From Bradyrhizobium sp. 132 (GTDB lineage Bacteria > Pseudomonadota > Alphaproteobacteria > Rhizobiales > Xanthobacteraceae): a stretch of 45,164 bases of DNA. How positions within the stretch are numbered: the first letter of the stretch is position 1; each line of letters begins with the position of its first letter. The stretch covers positions 1 through 45,164 of the forward strand of contig NZ_JADPKY010000029.1 in the NCBI RefSeq assembly GCF_023074185.1, in the 5' to 3' direction. Both the position numbers and the translations under genes were made by a program. The notes beneath the pieces were generated by a model that was given only the letters and a program-made list of their open reading frames with translations, did no database searches and was not told where the DNA came from. Positions 1 through 8,052 of this stretch are shown here, one piece after another.

Positions 1-104
1 TGAATACCAAGGTCTTTGGACGCCTGCGCATACGACACGCCGCGCTGCTTGATCAGCCGCACGGCCTCAAGCTTGAACTCCCGCGTAAACTGCCTTCTCT
101 CCAT
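1..104 (-). CDS. IS3-family transposase OrfA, N-terminal part
   Basis: The minus-strand frame starts with ATG at 104-102, preceded by AGGAGGTGCGTC, a strong ribosome binding site. The 34 visible residues begin MERRQFTREFKLEAVRLIK and continue with RGVSYAQASKDLGI. This is the N-terminal helix-turn-helix of IS3-family OrfA proteins, which bind the transposon ends and join OrfB by programmed frameshifting to give the active DDE transposase. The gene runs off the window, so it cannot be said whether the element is intact. Confidence 0.85.
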   Translation of the reverse strand, partial: MERRQFTREFKLEAVRLIKQRGVSYAQASKDLGI

Positions 105-164
105 GACGCACCTCCTGCTCCATAAAACACCTAACTTGGTGTCTTCGGAACCGGGTGCAGCTCA
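1..164 (-). mobile_element. End of an IS3-family insertion sequence (partial)
   Basis: The element runs off the left edge of the window. Its outer end probably lies at the CA dinucleotide near 163-164: read inward on the minus strand, the end starts TGAGCTGCACCC, in keeping with the TG...CA ends of IS3-family elements. It carries the start of a transposase orfA on the minus strand and abuts a nuclease gene that lacks its N-terminal half. The other end and any target duplication are outside the window, so the exact boundary is inferred. Confidence 0.7.
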
Positions 165-1048
165 AATCGATTGTTCTAATAGAAGAGCCTGAGTGCTTCC
201 TTTCACCAGGTTCCCAGTCTGCCTTCACCGATTTTCTACTCAAAGTCCTCTACTCTAAGAAGATCTGCGCGGTAGTCAGCAGCCATTCAGCTGAAATTAT
301 AACCCCCTTGCCTTCTGAATGCGTTCGCTTCTTCCGACGGGAACAGAAAGGAATTGCGTTACTCACCGAACGCCCATCGCCCATATTGCTGGAAACGATT
401 GGCATTCGACAGCCGACAGACATTCTCGCCTTCGTCGAAGATGAAGCTGCAGCAAGGTTCTGCCGCCTCCTCGCGGAACGTTTTGCTCCATTCCTGTCGC
501 GCCGCATGATCATCGTGCCAAAAAACGGAGACGGCGAGATCGTCAATCTGCTCAAGCAGATTGAAAACACGTACGGCACGTTATCCATCCTTGGCATTTT
601 TGATGGAGATGCGGCCGGCAAAATCCCGGCGCAGATCGCCACGAAAGCTAGCTTCCTTCCGGGTGACAAGCCGGTTGAGAAATTGTTCAAGACTTTTGCT
701 GAAGAAAATCAGAACGATCTGCAGACGGCAATTGGCTCTGGAGATATCAGAGAGGCGCTTTTTGCGCTCCAAGGCAGGGATCATCATGACTGGTTTGTCG
801 AGCTGGCGAAGAGCTACGGGCTCGAGCCCGGGCAGATGTTTATGATCCTCTTCAGATTGTGGATGACAAGCGGAGATAATGAAGCCCTTGCCCGCAAGGC
901 TTTTGAGAAAATCCAAAAGAGAATTGACCCGATGTTTAGGTGTGAGGACAGCCCAAGCGAAGAGGCAACAAGCAGAGCTCCGGCGAACGAGAAAATTGAC
1001 ATTTCTCCCGTTGCAGTAGCCGAGGCACCCCAAAAAAGCTGCGATTAG
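155..1048 (+). pseudogene. OLD-family ATPase/TOPRIM nuclease, 5'-truncated at an IS end
   Basis: The frame opens inside the IS end and reads straight into a Walker B-like segment (VLIEEPECFLSP), followed by a switch-histidine segment (VVSSHSAEII). These are the last motifs of an ABC-type ATPase domain; the Walker A half is absent. A TOPRIM-like domain follows: a conserved acidic start (FVEDEAAARF, about residue 93), then GIFDGDAAGK (about residue 147), matching the family's E and DxD metal-binding residues. This order of ATPase then TOPRIM is that of OLD nucleases such as Old and GajA, many of which act in phage defence. About 300 residues of C-terminal half remain, but without Walker A it should not work as an ATPase. 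The GTG at 155 is only the first start-like codon, not a native start. Confidence 0.8.
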
Positions 1049-1307
1049 CGCCAGACGCGACAATAAGATCTCGGCTGGGTCTCATGCAGGCAAGGCAAAC
1101 GGCCCCGACCGGCCCGCGGCGGACGATTTCGAGCAGCGCTTCTACGATGCGGGCTGCGACGACGCGGCGATCGCATTCCAGAAGGGGCGCATCATCGTCG
1201 ACTTCGCTCGCGAGGCGAGATCAGTCAGCGAGGCCATCGTCACGGCGGTGCAGAACGTGCAGGCCGCTGGCGCCCGCGTCGATCGCGTGCTCGACCGGTC
1301 CGCGTGA
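1020..1307 (+). pseudogene. Start-less fragment of a small conserved protein
   Basis: A frame ending at TGA 1305-1307 reads AGKANGPDRPAADDFEQRF and then YDAGCDDAAIAFQKGRIIVD, FAREARSVSEAIVTAVQNVQ and AAGARVDRVLDRSA. The pattern DAGCDDA...F.REA.S...AI..A...V..AG is one I recall in short alphaproteobacterial proteins of unknown function, with a single alpha/beta domain. The frame is open back to a stop at 1017-1019 but has no ATG, GTG or TTG before the conserved part. The sequence upstream belongs, in another frame, to the C-terminus of the OLD-type gene. It therefore looks like a 3' fragment joined to unrelated DNA. A non-canonical start is possible but unlikely. Confidence 0.55.
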
Positions 1308-1471
1308 GGCGGGGATCGTTAGAAACGCGATGGGCTGACGTTGAATCGAGTTGCCAACGGTGCTCTCTCCGTTCCCTCCCGCTTTGAGGGCTGGAAAGGG
1401 TGCCGCATGGGGAGTCTCTCCATCGCGCACCGGCCTCGGTCCATCGCCCAAAACGGGGACCTTCTCCTGGG

Positions 1472-1510
1472 CTACCCCTCTCCCTAGCCCTCCCCCACAA
1501 GGGGGGAGGG
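1472..1510. repeat. C/T-rich and G-rich intergenic repeat piece
   Basis: This is a short imperfect palindrome of the CCCTCTCCC...GGGGGGAGGG type. The same kind of motif, in longer form, flanks 5070-5217 and occurs near 20731-20806. It lies in the degraded 1308-1593 stretch, where I see no credible gene. Confidence 0.45.
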
Positions 1511-1593
1511 AACGCACCTTTGTCGGCGCGTTCGTCGAGACTCATTCCATCAGGTGTGGAAGGCGGATTGCTGTGCGGCTCGCCCCCCCCCCC

Positions 1594-1738
1594 GAAAATC
1601 AATGCTCCGCAGCACGATCCCGGGCGGCGTCCCCTCAAACTCCGTCGCCTGATACTTCCGTTCCGCGCAGGCTTCGATGCACTCGCGCAGGCGCACGAGC
1701 TGAGCTTCGCGCTCGGCGGGTCTGGCGCGCACGCCCGG
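1594..1738 (-). pseudogene. DUF1488 C-terminal relic (duplicate of the gene at 4756-5034)
   Basis: On the minus strand this encodes RLRECIEACAERKYQATEFE followed by GTPPGIVLRSIDFRG, nearly identical to the last 45 or so residues of the intact DUF1488 protein at 4756-5034. The N-terminal half is missing. The stop codon is lost: where the intact copy reads CGG GGA TAG, this copy has a run of 11 C on the plus strand (1583-1593), so the frame continues with unrelated residues. It is a partial duplication that has decayed. Confidence 0.8.
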
Positions 1739-1853
1739 CGCTAGCGCCCCGCGCGCGTTAACCGTCCATTAACCAACGCACCCTAGCCTAAACTAATCGT
1801 CCAGCCATCATTAGCCCGAAATGCCTTCCCGGCTCGCTCCAGGAGAAGCGCCG

Positions 1854-2366
1854 ATGTGCGTTGCGTTGTTGACGTATGCCGATCTCAGTGCCCGCCTCAA
1901 TATCTCGCGCGAGGCCGCTCGTTCGCTTGCCAGGCGACGCGGTTTGCCGCGCTCGCGTTCGGATGATGGGAAAGCCCTGGTGAGCGTTGATTTCTCCGAA
2001 CTCCGGTACACGCCTCGCCCACGAATTGGCCGCCCGGCAGACCGCATCGATGTCTCCATGGCAAAGATCGAGGCCTTCAAGATCGAGGCATTCAAGGCGG
2101 AGGTCGCGCGGCTCGAAGCAGTCGCAGCCGGCTACCGGTCAGATCTCGAGCGCGAGCGCGAGTGCGCCGATCGCCTCGCCGTCGAGCTGACGCAGGCGGC
2201 TGCCGAGACGATGGCCGCCAATGCGTGGGCGGCACGACTGGAAGACGAAGTGGCGGCTCTGCGGACCGGTCGCCGGGCTGGCGGCGCGACCGCGGGACCA
2301 GCCGCGCTTCGATTGGGACATCTGGCGGCGGCCATCGTGGACGCAGACCGCGCGGCTTGCGGGTAG
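1854..2366 (+). CDS. Helix-turn-helix and coiled-coil protein
   Basis: This is a 170-residue protein. An N-terminal helix-turn-helix ([20 protein letters not shown], about residues 5-25) is followed by a basic stretch ([20 protein letters not shown]) and then a long Glu/Arg/Ala-rich coiled coil (about residues 65-140) containing the short repeat [17 protein letters not shown] 1854 is preferred to ATG 1821 because AGGAG lies 8 nt before it. I recall many Bradyrhizobium proteins of this design ending in a segment like PWW.RLAG. Here the native frame instead ends in low-complexity Ala/Gly residues, while the +1 frame reads [15 protein letters not shown] just before ftsZ. A frameshift near 2270-2300 may therefore have replaced the true tail. 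DNA binding is likely; the target is unknown. Confidence 0.65.
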   Translation: MCVALLTYADLSARLNISREAARSLARRRGLPRSRSDDGKALVSVDFSELRYTPRPRIGRPADRIDVSMAKIEAFKIEAFKAEVARLEAVAAGYRSDLERERECADRLAVELTQAAAETMAANAWAARLEDEVAALRTGRRAGGATAGPAALRLGHLAAAIVDADRAACG

Positions 2367-2415
2367 CACTCGATACTCATCCCACCCGGCCTGCCGGAGC
2401 AACCGCGAGGACAGA

Positions 2416-3675
2416 ATGACTGGCACTACAGATATTCGCGAGATGAAGGCGCGCATTGTCGTATTCGGGGTTGGCGGCGCTGGCGGCAATGCCGTCAACA
2501 ACATGATCACGGCCGGGCTGCAGGGGGTCGACTTCGTCGTCGCCAATACCGACGCGCAGGCGCTTGCCATGTCGAAGGCGACGCGCCTCATCCAGCTGGG
2601 CACACAGGTGACTGCGGGCCTTGGCGCCGGCTCGCAACCCGAATTGGGACGCGCCGCAGCCGAGGAGGCAATCGATACGATCCGCGAACATCTGACCAGC
2701 GCGCACATGGTGTTCGTGACTGCCGGCATGGGCGGCGGTACCGGCACCGGGGCTGCACCCATCATCGCCAGGACCGCGCGCGAGCTCGGCATCCTCACGA
2801 TCGGCGTGGTCACCAAGCCATTCTACTTCGAGGGCCAGCGCCGCATGCGCTTTGCCGAAGCCGGCATCGAGGAATTGCTGAAGACAGTCGACACCCTGCT
2901 GATCATCCCGAACCAGAACCTGTTCCGGGTGGCCAGCGCGAAGACCACATTCGCCGATGCCTTTGCCCTTGCCGATCAGGTGCTCTATTCGGGCGTGGCC
3001 TGCATCAGCGACCTCATCGTCAAGGAAGGCCTGATCAATCTCGATTTTGCCGACGTTCTCTCCGTGATGCGAGAGAAGGGCAAGGCGATGATGGGACGGG
3101 GCGAAGCTTCCGGCGAGAAACGCGTGCTCGCCGCCGCCGTGGCCGCAATTTCCAATCCGTTGATCGAGAACCCCTCGATCAAGCGCGCCAGTGGCCTCAT
3201 CATCTCCATCACCGGCGGCAGGGATCTCATGCTGTTCGAAGTCGACGAAGCTGCCACCCGCATTCGCGACGAGGCCGACCCGGACGCCAACATCATCGTC
3301 GGCGCGTCGTTTGACGAAAGCCTCGAGGGCATCGTCCGCGTCTCGGTGGTGGCGACGGGAATCGACAATCTCGATCCGACGCTGCAGACGCCGCCGGCGG
3401 AAACCTCACTCACGCAGCTCGCCGGCAAGCTGCGCAACGACAGCCGCCGCATCGCCGATCGCATCGAGCGCAGCGCACCGCTTCCGCAGGTGGAAAGCCC
3501 GCCGCGCCACCCCGCGGCCGGCCGACCCACGGGGCAACCGGCAAGGCCGGATCTGGAATATGCGCGCCAGGCAGCTCCTCAGCCGCTCGATCCCTACGGC
3601 CGCTCATCTCCACGCAACGCGACCGACGAAAGCATTCTCGATATCCCGGCCTTCCTGCGCCGCGCCGCCAACTGA
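2416..3675 (+). CDS. ftsZ: FtsZ paralog, tubulin-like cell-division GTPase
   Basis: This is a 419-residue protein. It has the N-terminal nucleotide-binding loop ([13 protein letters not shown], residues 18-30), the tubulin signature [10 protein letters not shown] (residues 106-115), the T7 loop NLDFAD with both acidic residues (208-213), and a C-terminal peptide DIPAFLRR, the anchor for FtsA- and ZipA-type partners. A Pro/Arg-rich linker of about 70 residues separates the core from that peptide, shorter than in the main alphaproteobacterial FtsZ. There is no ftsQ or ftsA upstream, as there would be in the division cluster, so it is probably the second FtsZ of rhizobia. ATG 2416 follows GAGGA; the frame is open back to 2221, but that part does not look like FtsZ. 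The gene lies 49 bp after the helix-turn-helix gene. Confidence 0.93.
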   Translation: MTGTTDIREMKARIVVFGVGGAGGNAVNNMITAGLQGVDFVVANTDAQALAMSKATRLIQLGTQVTAGLGAGSQPELGRAAAEEAIDTIREHLTSAHMVFVTAGMGGGTGTGAAPIIARTARELGILTIGVVTKPFYFEGQRRMRFAEAGIEELLKTVDTLLIIPNQNLFRVASAKTTFADAFALADQVLYSGVACISDLIVKEGLINLDFADVLSVMREKGKAMMGRGEASGEKRVLAAAVAAISNPLIENPSIKRASGLIISITGGRDLMLFEVDEAATRIRDEADPDANIIVGASFDESLEGIVRVSVVATGIDNLDPTLQTPPAETSLTQLAGKLRNDSRRIADRIERSAPLPQVESPPRHPAAGRPTGQPARPDLEYARQAAPQPLDPYGRSSPRNATDESILDIPAFLRRAAN

Positions 3676-3935
3676 GCTGGCCGCAAGAGCCGGAGTTACT
3701 TGCCTGGCGGACCAGCGAGCCTGACAACGGGTCGTCATCCCGGGGCGCAACCAACGGGTCCGCGCGAAGCGCGGCCCGGTGACAGACTCCGTCGCGAGCT
3801 ACGATGCCGGGAATGGGCCGCTGCTAGGCGTCCAGGGCGCGATGAGATTGGGACGAATCGTCATCGCGCAATTTCATCGGCGAATTCCGAACGTCATGCA
3901 TTCGAGCTTCTTGAGGTGCGCGGCGCGCCGATGAT

Positions 3936-4616
3936 TCACGCTGCCGTGCTGCGCGGGCTCTCCGCTGTTTCCTTTTCCGGCTCCTTGTCGCGAGACAACC
4001 ATGCCGGGAAGCGAAGCAGGCGATCGTTGTTGTCTTTTGGCGGTTCCACGGGCGGTACGATGGCCCCCTCATTGGCCGAACTCGGGATGTCCGGTGCAGC
4101 GTGGCCTATTCGCACCGCATCCGCGCGCTGATCCAGTTCGCGCACCAAGGGATCGATGACGTTGTCGATTTCGGCCGCCACCGATACCAGGAAGCTATTG
4201 AGCTCGCGGGCCTCGGGCACAACTGCCGCAGCCTGCTCGATCGCCTTGCAGAGACCATCGACAACAGGTGCAAATGCGCTCCCGGCCTGTTTGATTCGGG
4301 TTTTGATCGCTTCGATTTCGCCCAGGACGCGATCACGCTCCCGCCTGTTCTTCTCCTCCGAAAGGCGGGTTTCGATTTCGGCGATCTGAGCCGTCAGGGT
4401 CGCAGCCTCGGATGCAAGAGCATCGCGTCGTCCGCGCGCGCGATCGAGATCGCGACCGAGATTGTCCACTAAATCGTCCTTTCCGAACATGGCATTGCTC
4501 CGTAGGACAGCCGTTTTGGTCTGTATGAAGGCCTTGGCACGAACCGCGAGCCCGCCAAGCAGATGAAAGGCAGGATCGGCTGGCATCAACTTCGGTCGCG
4601 TCACATGGGCCGACAT
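3936..4616 (-). CDS. Hypothetical coiled-coil protein
   Basis: This 226-residue protein has no enzymatic motif that I recognise. Residues about 45-110 form a strongly charged coiled coil (LVDNLGRDLDRARGRRDALA, then IAEIETRLSEEKNRRERDRV). A second helical part runs to about residue 175, and the tail is Pro/Glu-rich and probably disordered. ATG 4616 is chosen because GGGGGAT precedes it and an AT-rich promoter-like stretch lies at 4640-4680; the frame is open further upstream to 4772. It faces ftsZ tail to tail across a 260-bp gap with no gene. A role in division or envelope structure is only a guess from the coiled coil and neighbour. Confidence 0.7.
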   Translation of the reverse strand: MSAHVTRPKLMPADPAFHLLGGLAVRAKAFIQTKTAVLRSNAMFGKDDLVDNLGRDLDRARGRRDALASEAATLTAQIAEIETRLSEEKNRRERDRVLGEIEAIKTRIKQAGSAFAPVVDGLCKAIEQAAAVVPEARELNSFLVSVAAEIDNVIDPLVRELDQRADAVRIGHAAPDIPSSANEGAIVPPVEPPKDNNDRLLRFPAWLSRDKEPEKETAESPRSTAA

Positions 4617-4755
4617 GGTGATCCCCCAATCCTTCACATTAGGCGACCGCATGGTTAACAGATGGTTAATATCAACAGCTGAGGCGGTAAAGGGGCCTGC
4701 GGATGCGATCGAAAATGCGCGAAGCCTGCACGCTCGCGGTGCGAACCGTCGCCCC

Positions 4756-5034
4756 CTATCCCCGAAAATCAATGCTCCGCAGCACGATCCCCGGCGGGGT
4801 GCCCTCGAACTCCGTCGCCTGATACTTCCGTTCGACGCAGGCTTCGATGCGCTCGCGCAGGCGGGTGAACTGCTCTTCGCGCTCGAAGGGCCGGGCGCGC
4901 GGGCCGCGCTCGAGGTCGTCCATCGCGGAGGTCGAGATCGCGCAGGCGATCTGCTTCGCGCCGTCCTGCATCGAGAACTGGACGATGCCCCGGTCCTGTT
5001 CGTGGCCGATGAAGCGGCTGCTGGTGAGCGTCAT
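4756..5034 (-). CDS. DUF1488 family protein
   Basis: This is a 92-residue protein. The opening segment FIGHEQDRGIVQFSMQDGAK, followed by IACAISTSAMDDL, fits DUF1488 proteins, which are small, about 85-95 residues long, and of unknown function. The C-terminal half is predicted helical (FTRLRERIEACVERKYQATE) and ends GTPPGIVLRSIDFRG. ATG 5034 is preceded by AAGGAG at suitable spacing. A decayed copy of the second half lies at 1594-1738. Downstream is the divergently used gap before the coiled-coil gene; upstream is a palindromic repeat at 5070-5217. Confidence 0.8.
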   Translation of the reverse strand: MTLTSSRFIGHEQDRGIVQFSMQDGAKQIACAISTSAMDDLERGPRARPFEREEQFTRLRERIEACVERKYQATEFEGTPPGIVLRSIDFRG

Positions 5035-5067
5035 GGGGTACTCCTTGTGCCGATTGGTTCTGGTGCG

Positions 5068-5218
5068 CTCCCTCTCCCGCTTGCGGGGGAGGGTTGGGGT
5101 GGGGGTGTCTCCACAAGCGATAACCCCGATGAGGAGAGAGCCCTCACCCGCCGCGCGCGGGACGATGCTTCGCATCGCCCGGGGCGCGTCGACCTCTCCC
5201 GCAAGCGGGAGAGGTGCA
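5068..5218. repeat. Long palindromic intergenic repeat
   Basis: Outer arms CCCTCTCCCGCTTGCGGG (from about 5070) and CTCTCCCGCAAGCGGGAGAG (5194-5213) are inverted copies. Inside are a GGTGGGGGTGTCTCC-type segment and a small hairpin, GATGCTTCGCATC. This is the common dispersed type of Bradyrhizobium intergenic repeat and contains no gene. Confidence 0.75.
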
Positions 5219-5243
5219 GCGAGCCCGGGGCTTGCGGCTCGAG

Positions 5244-5540
5244 TCAATTATCGCCGTTCAGTCTTGCGAAATCGTCGAACAGCGCGGCCACCAGCGCGCG
5301 GTGGCGGGTGTCCTCAGTGGGCAGGCTCGCGGCATAGAGGTTGAGCAGATGGCGCGCCTTCACGGCGGCCTCCGGCCAGGACGCGGCGGGCACCGACATC
5401 ATGCGGTTTTCGAGATCGGCCTCGCGCTCGCGCAGCTCCCTGACCTGGGCCTCGACGTCGGCCAGCGCGCGGCGCAGATCGGTCGCCTTCTGGGCGGCCA
5501 TGCCGCGGTGGCTGTCGAGATCGACCGGGATGTCAGTCAT
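5244..5540 (-). CDS. Small helical hypothetical protein
   Basis: This 98-residue protein is mostly helical: residues about 14-50 form a coiled coil (RRALADVEAQVRELREREAD), followed by a compact C-terminal helix pair ending ALFDDFARLNGDN. I do not recognise a named family. ATG 5540 overlaps the stop of the upstream gene by 8 nt in ATGACTGA, so the two are very likely co-transcribed and translationally coupled. No membrane segment or signal peptide is seen. Confidence 0.7.
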   Translation of the reverse strand: MTDIPVDLDSHRGMAAQKATDLRRALADVEAQVRELREREADLENRMMSVPAASWPEAAVKARHLLNLYAASLPTEDTRHRALVAALFDDFARLNGDN

Positions 5541-5799
5541 TGGCGGCACTCGCGTCGATGCGTTGGGCATCCGCCAGATCGACCGAGCCGATCGACAGCA
5601 TCTCCATCGCACCGCGCACGCCTTCGGCGGGCACCGTGATCATGGTGGCGACGCGGCGATAGGACGCGAACGACAGGCCCTCGATCATCTCCTCGTCGGT
5701 GACGACCTCATAGGCGCCGGCCGGCAACTCGCGCTCGACGCCGCGGATGTGGAATGGATGCTTGAAGGTGACGGTTTCTCGCCGCGAGCGGATGGTCAT
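5533..5799 (-). CDS. Small conserved hypothetical protein
   Basis: This 88-residue protein has a beta-rich first half (ETVTFKHPFHIRGVERELPA followed by GAYEVVTDEEMIEGLSF) and a helical second half ending IDASAAND. It reads like a small domain of the kind often encoded near phage or mobile genes, but no family is assigned. ATG 5799 has AAAGGCAGG upstream; the frame is open to 5850. It is the first gene of a two-gene unit with the 98-residue protein, which it overlaps by 8 nt. Confidence 0.7.
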   Translation of the reverse strand: MTIRSRRETVTFKHPFHIRGVERELPAGAYEVVTDEEMIEGLSFASYRRVATMITVPAEGVRGAMEMLSIGSVDLADAQRIDASAAND

Positions 5800-6146
5800 G
5801 CACACCTGCCTTTCACAAGAAGGGGCCCCAACCGACGCCAGCTGCCGCAAACATGCGCTCCTAGCGCGGCAATAGCCAGCATTATGTCAGCGCGGGCGGG
5901 CACTTAGGGCCGCATCGCGGCGCGCGTGCGCGGCGTTTTTGTCCTCGCCTTCGGCGTGGCGCAGGCGTACGCTCGTAAGCGTCAGCGCAACTCACGCAAT
6001 TGCCGTGAGGTCGAGATTGCGCTGCATGTTTCGTGTGCGCGGCACCGCGTGTCTTTTCTCGTCGCCGCGTGCCTAGCGCATACGGCAGCGCCAATCTCGC
6101 AGTCGAACGAACCCAGCGAATTCGAGCCCCACAGGAGACGGACGTC
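5800..6146. other. Intergenic region without a recognised gene
   Basis: This 347-bp divergent gap lies between the minus-strand gene at 5799 and the small plus-strand gene at 6147. It is GC-rich with short G+C hairpins (for example around 5930-5950). I see no convincing gene, tRNA or consensus promoter. Confidence 0.4.
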
Positions 6147-6281
6147 ATGGCCAAGGGACAGCAACGCAGCAATCGCGAGACCAAGAAGCCGAAGAAGGAC
6201 AAAGTCAAAGCAACCGCCGCGGCACCGAGCCGCAAGGACGCCGCCTGGCAGCCGGAGATCGGTCAGGGGAAGAAGAAGTAG
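6147..6281 (+). CDS. Small lysine-rich protein
   Basis: This 44-residue, strongly basic protein starts MAKGQQRSNRETKKPKKDK and ends QPEIGQGKKK. ATG 6147 has CAGGAG 9 nt before it, which supports translation. Short proteins of this MAKGQ.RSNRE.KKPKK pattern are, from memory, widespread in Rhizobiales with no known role; the charge would suit binding to nucleic acid or ribosomes, but that is inference. A palindromic repeat starts 20 bp after its stop. Confidence 0.75.
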   Translation: MAKGQQRSNRETKKPKKDKVKATAAAPSRKDAAWQPEIGQGKKK

Positions 6282-6300
6282 GGGCGATAGAGGCCGGGCG

Positions 6301-6432
6301 CCTCGTCCTTCGAGACGACCGCTACGCGGTCTCCTCAGGATGAGGCTTGGCTGCATCCGTCTGCGTTGAAATGCTGCCGCACACTCATCCCTCATCCTGA
6401 GGGCCCGCCGGAGGCGGGCGTCTCGAAGGATG
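6301..6432. repeat. Dispersed palindromic repeat, family A, copy 1
   Basis: This is an approximately 132-bp element. The left arm CCTCGTCCTTCGAGACG ... CTCCTCAGGATGAGG is matched by the right arm CCTCATCCTGAGG ... GTCTCGAAGGATGG, with small GC hairpins inside each arm (6319-6329 and 6401-6418). A near-identical copy is at 8879-9012 and a related one at 21921-22034. Folded RNA would be a long branched stem, so it may act as a terminator or RNA-stability element for the genes it follows. Confidence 0.85.
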
Positions 6433-6577
6433 GCTGCAGTTGAGCTTCCAGCCATATGTTTCTTCATATGCGATAGCCCTGCCCACAATGGGAGAGGGAG
6501 AAGCGACCGCTATCATCTCTTCTCCCCTACCCTTTTCCGCTATACTCGCCCGGGTAGCACCACCGGGAGGGCGTACC

Positions 6578-7897
6578 GTGGAGCACGACCGCACGACCGA
6601 CCATCAATCCGAGCCGAAAAACCTCGTCATCTGCTGTGACGGCACCGGCAACGAGATCTCGGAGAACATCTCCAACGTCCTGAAGCTCTATCGCTGCCTG
6701 CGCAAGACCGACAAGACGTCGCCGCGGCAGATGGTGTTCTACGATCCAGGCGTCGGCACCGTGACGGAGCCGTCGACGTGGCACCGCTGGAAAGCCAACG
6801 TCAATCTGGTGCTGGGGCTCGCCACCGGCTACGGGCTCGATGACAATGTGCTGTCGGCCTATCGCTTCCTGGTCGAGCACTACGCGCCGGGCGACAAGAT
6901 CTATCTGTTCGGCTTCTCGCGCGGCGCCTATACCGTGCGGGTGCTGGCGGGGCTGATCCACAAGATCGGCCTGATCTCGCCGGAGCAGGCGAACCTCGCA
7001 GGCTCCGGCCTCGTCGCCTACAAGCAATATTCCGGCACCGGGCGCGGCAACGACATCGAGGACCTCAAGGGTATCGATGTCGATGATCAGGGGCCGTTGC
7101 CGAAAGACGAATTCGACCTCGCCGCGCAATTCGCGCGGATCACCTCCACGCGCTGGCCGACCATCCATTTCATCGGCGTCTGGGACACGGTGGCGAGCGT
7201 GATCGTGCCGCGGCGCGACGTCTTCTTCCTTGTGTTCAGCCTGGAGGAGCTCGCCTTCACACTGCGCAATCCGAGCGTCAACATCTTCCGGCAGGCGATC
7301 GCGATCGACGAGCAGCGCTGCATGTTCCGCCTCAAGAAGCATGACGAGCCGCAGGAGTACTGGAGCCACCGTTACGTGCCCGACGAGAAGAAGGAGCCAC
7401 AGGACATTTTGCAGGTGTGGTTCGCCGGCGTGCACTGCGATGTCGGCGGCGGTTATCCGGAGGCAGAGAGCGGCGAGTCCAAATATCCGCTGATCTGGAT
7501 GATCGAAGAGGCGGCGAAGGCCGGGCTGAACTTCAACCCGCGCACCGTGAACCAGCTTGCCTGGGGCATCCAGCGCAAGCACTCACCGTTCCAGTATGTC
7601 GAGCCCGCCTACACCGGCAAGACCGGCGAGCTGCACAATTCGATGACCGCGCTCTGGCGCGTGCTGGAGTATCTGCCGAAGAGCGCGACCTACAAGGAAT
7701 GGCCGGAGCGGAAAGTCTTTCTCGGCTTCTATATCCCCGATTGCGAACCGCGCCCCATCCCCGAAGGCGCGCATGTGCATGAGAGCGTGCTGAAGCGGAT
7801 GGCGGTGGAGCCGGGATACCGGCCGGTGAACTTGCCGAAGGATTATGTGACCGTGCCGATGCCGGTGCCGCCGGGTGTGGGGGCGGCGGCGGAGTGA
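6578..7897 (+). CDS. DUF2235 alpha/beta-hydrolase (Tle1-like)
   Basis: This is a 439-residue protein. It starts with the family's DUF2235 opening (NLVICCDGTGNEISENISNV, residues 15-34) and has the nucleophile elbow GFSRGAYT with Ser114. Later segments FIGVWDTVAS and AGVHCDVGGGY supply the probable catalytic Asp and His. DUF2235 proteins include the Tle1 phospholipases of type VI secretion, but no vgrG, adaptor or immunity gene is nearby and there is no signal peptide, so a housekeeping or unknown hydrolase is as likely. GTG 6578 is chosen because GGGAGG precedes it by 7 nt and the frame further upstream runs into the palindromic repeat. Confidence 0.85.
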   Translation: MEHDRTTDHQSEPKNLVICCDGTGNEISENISNVLKLYRCLRKTDKTSPRQMVFYDPGVGTVTEPSTWHRWKANVNLVLGLATGYGLDDNVLSAYRFLVEHYAPGDKIYLFGFSRGAYTVRVLAGLIHKIGLISPEQANLAGSGLVAYKQYSGTGRGNDIEDLKGIDVDDQGPLPKDEFDLAAQFARITSTRWPTIHFIGVWDTVASVIVPRRDVFFLVFSLEELAFTLRNPSVNIFRQAIAIDEQRCMFRLKKHDEPQEYWSHRYVPDEKKEPQDILQVWFAGVHCDVGGGYPEAESGESKYPLIWMIEEAAKAGLNFNPRTVNQLAWGIQRKHSPFQYVEPAYTGKTGELHNSMTALWRVLEYLPKSATYKEWPERKVFLGFYIPDCEPRPIPEGAHVHESVLKRMAVEPGYRPVNLPKDYVTVPMPVPPGVGAAAE

Positions 7898-8052
7898 GGT
7901 GGGGCCTCGTCATACCCCACTACCGCCGCTTTCTCCATTCGCCGACACTTTTCATTAAAATTCTCACCCCCGCCTTAGCCGGATCGCATCAACTCCTCTG
8001 CATCATCTCCCAGACCACCCGCGCTATTCGCGGAAATTGGAGGAGAGTGCCA

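Noticed and set aside
1084..1338. Open frame of 84 codons starting MQARQTAPTG
   Set aside because: It is Arg/Ser/Thr-rich, as out-of-frame reads of GC-rich genes are; the frame shifted by two reads a protein-like DDFEQRFYDAGCDDA segment instead.
6578..7897. DUF2235 protein as a type VI secretion effector
   Set aside because: No vgrG, PAAR, adaptor or immunity gene lies nearby and the protein has no delivery domain, so family membership alone does not support this.
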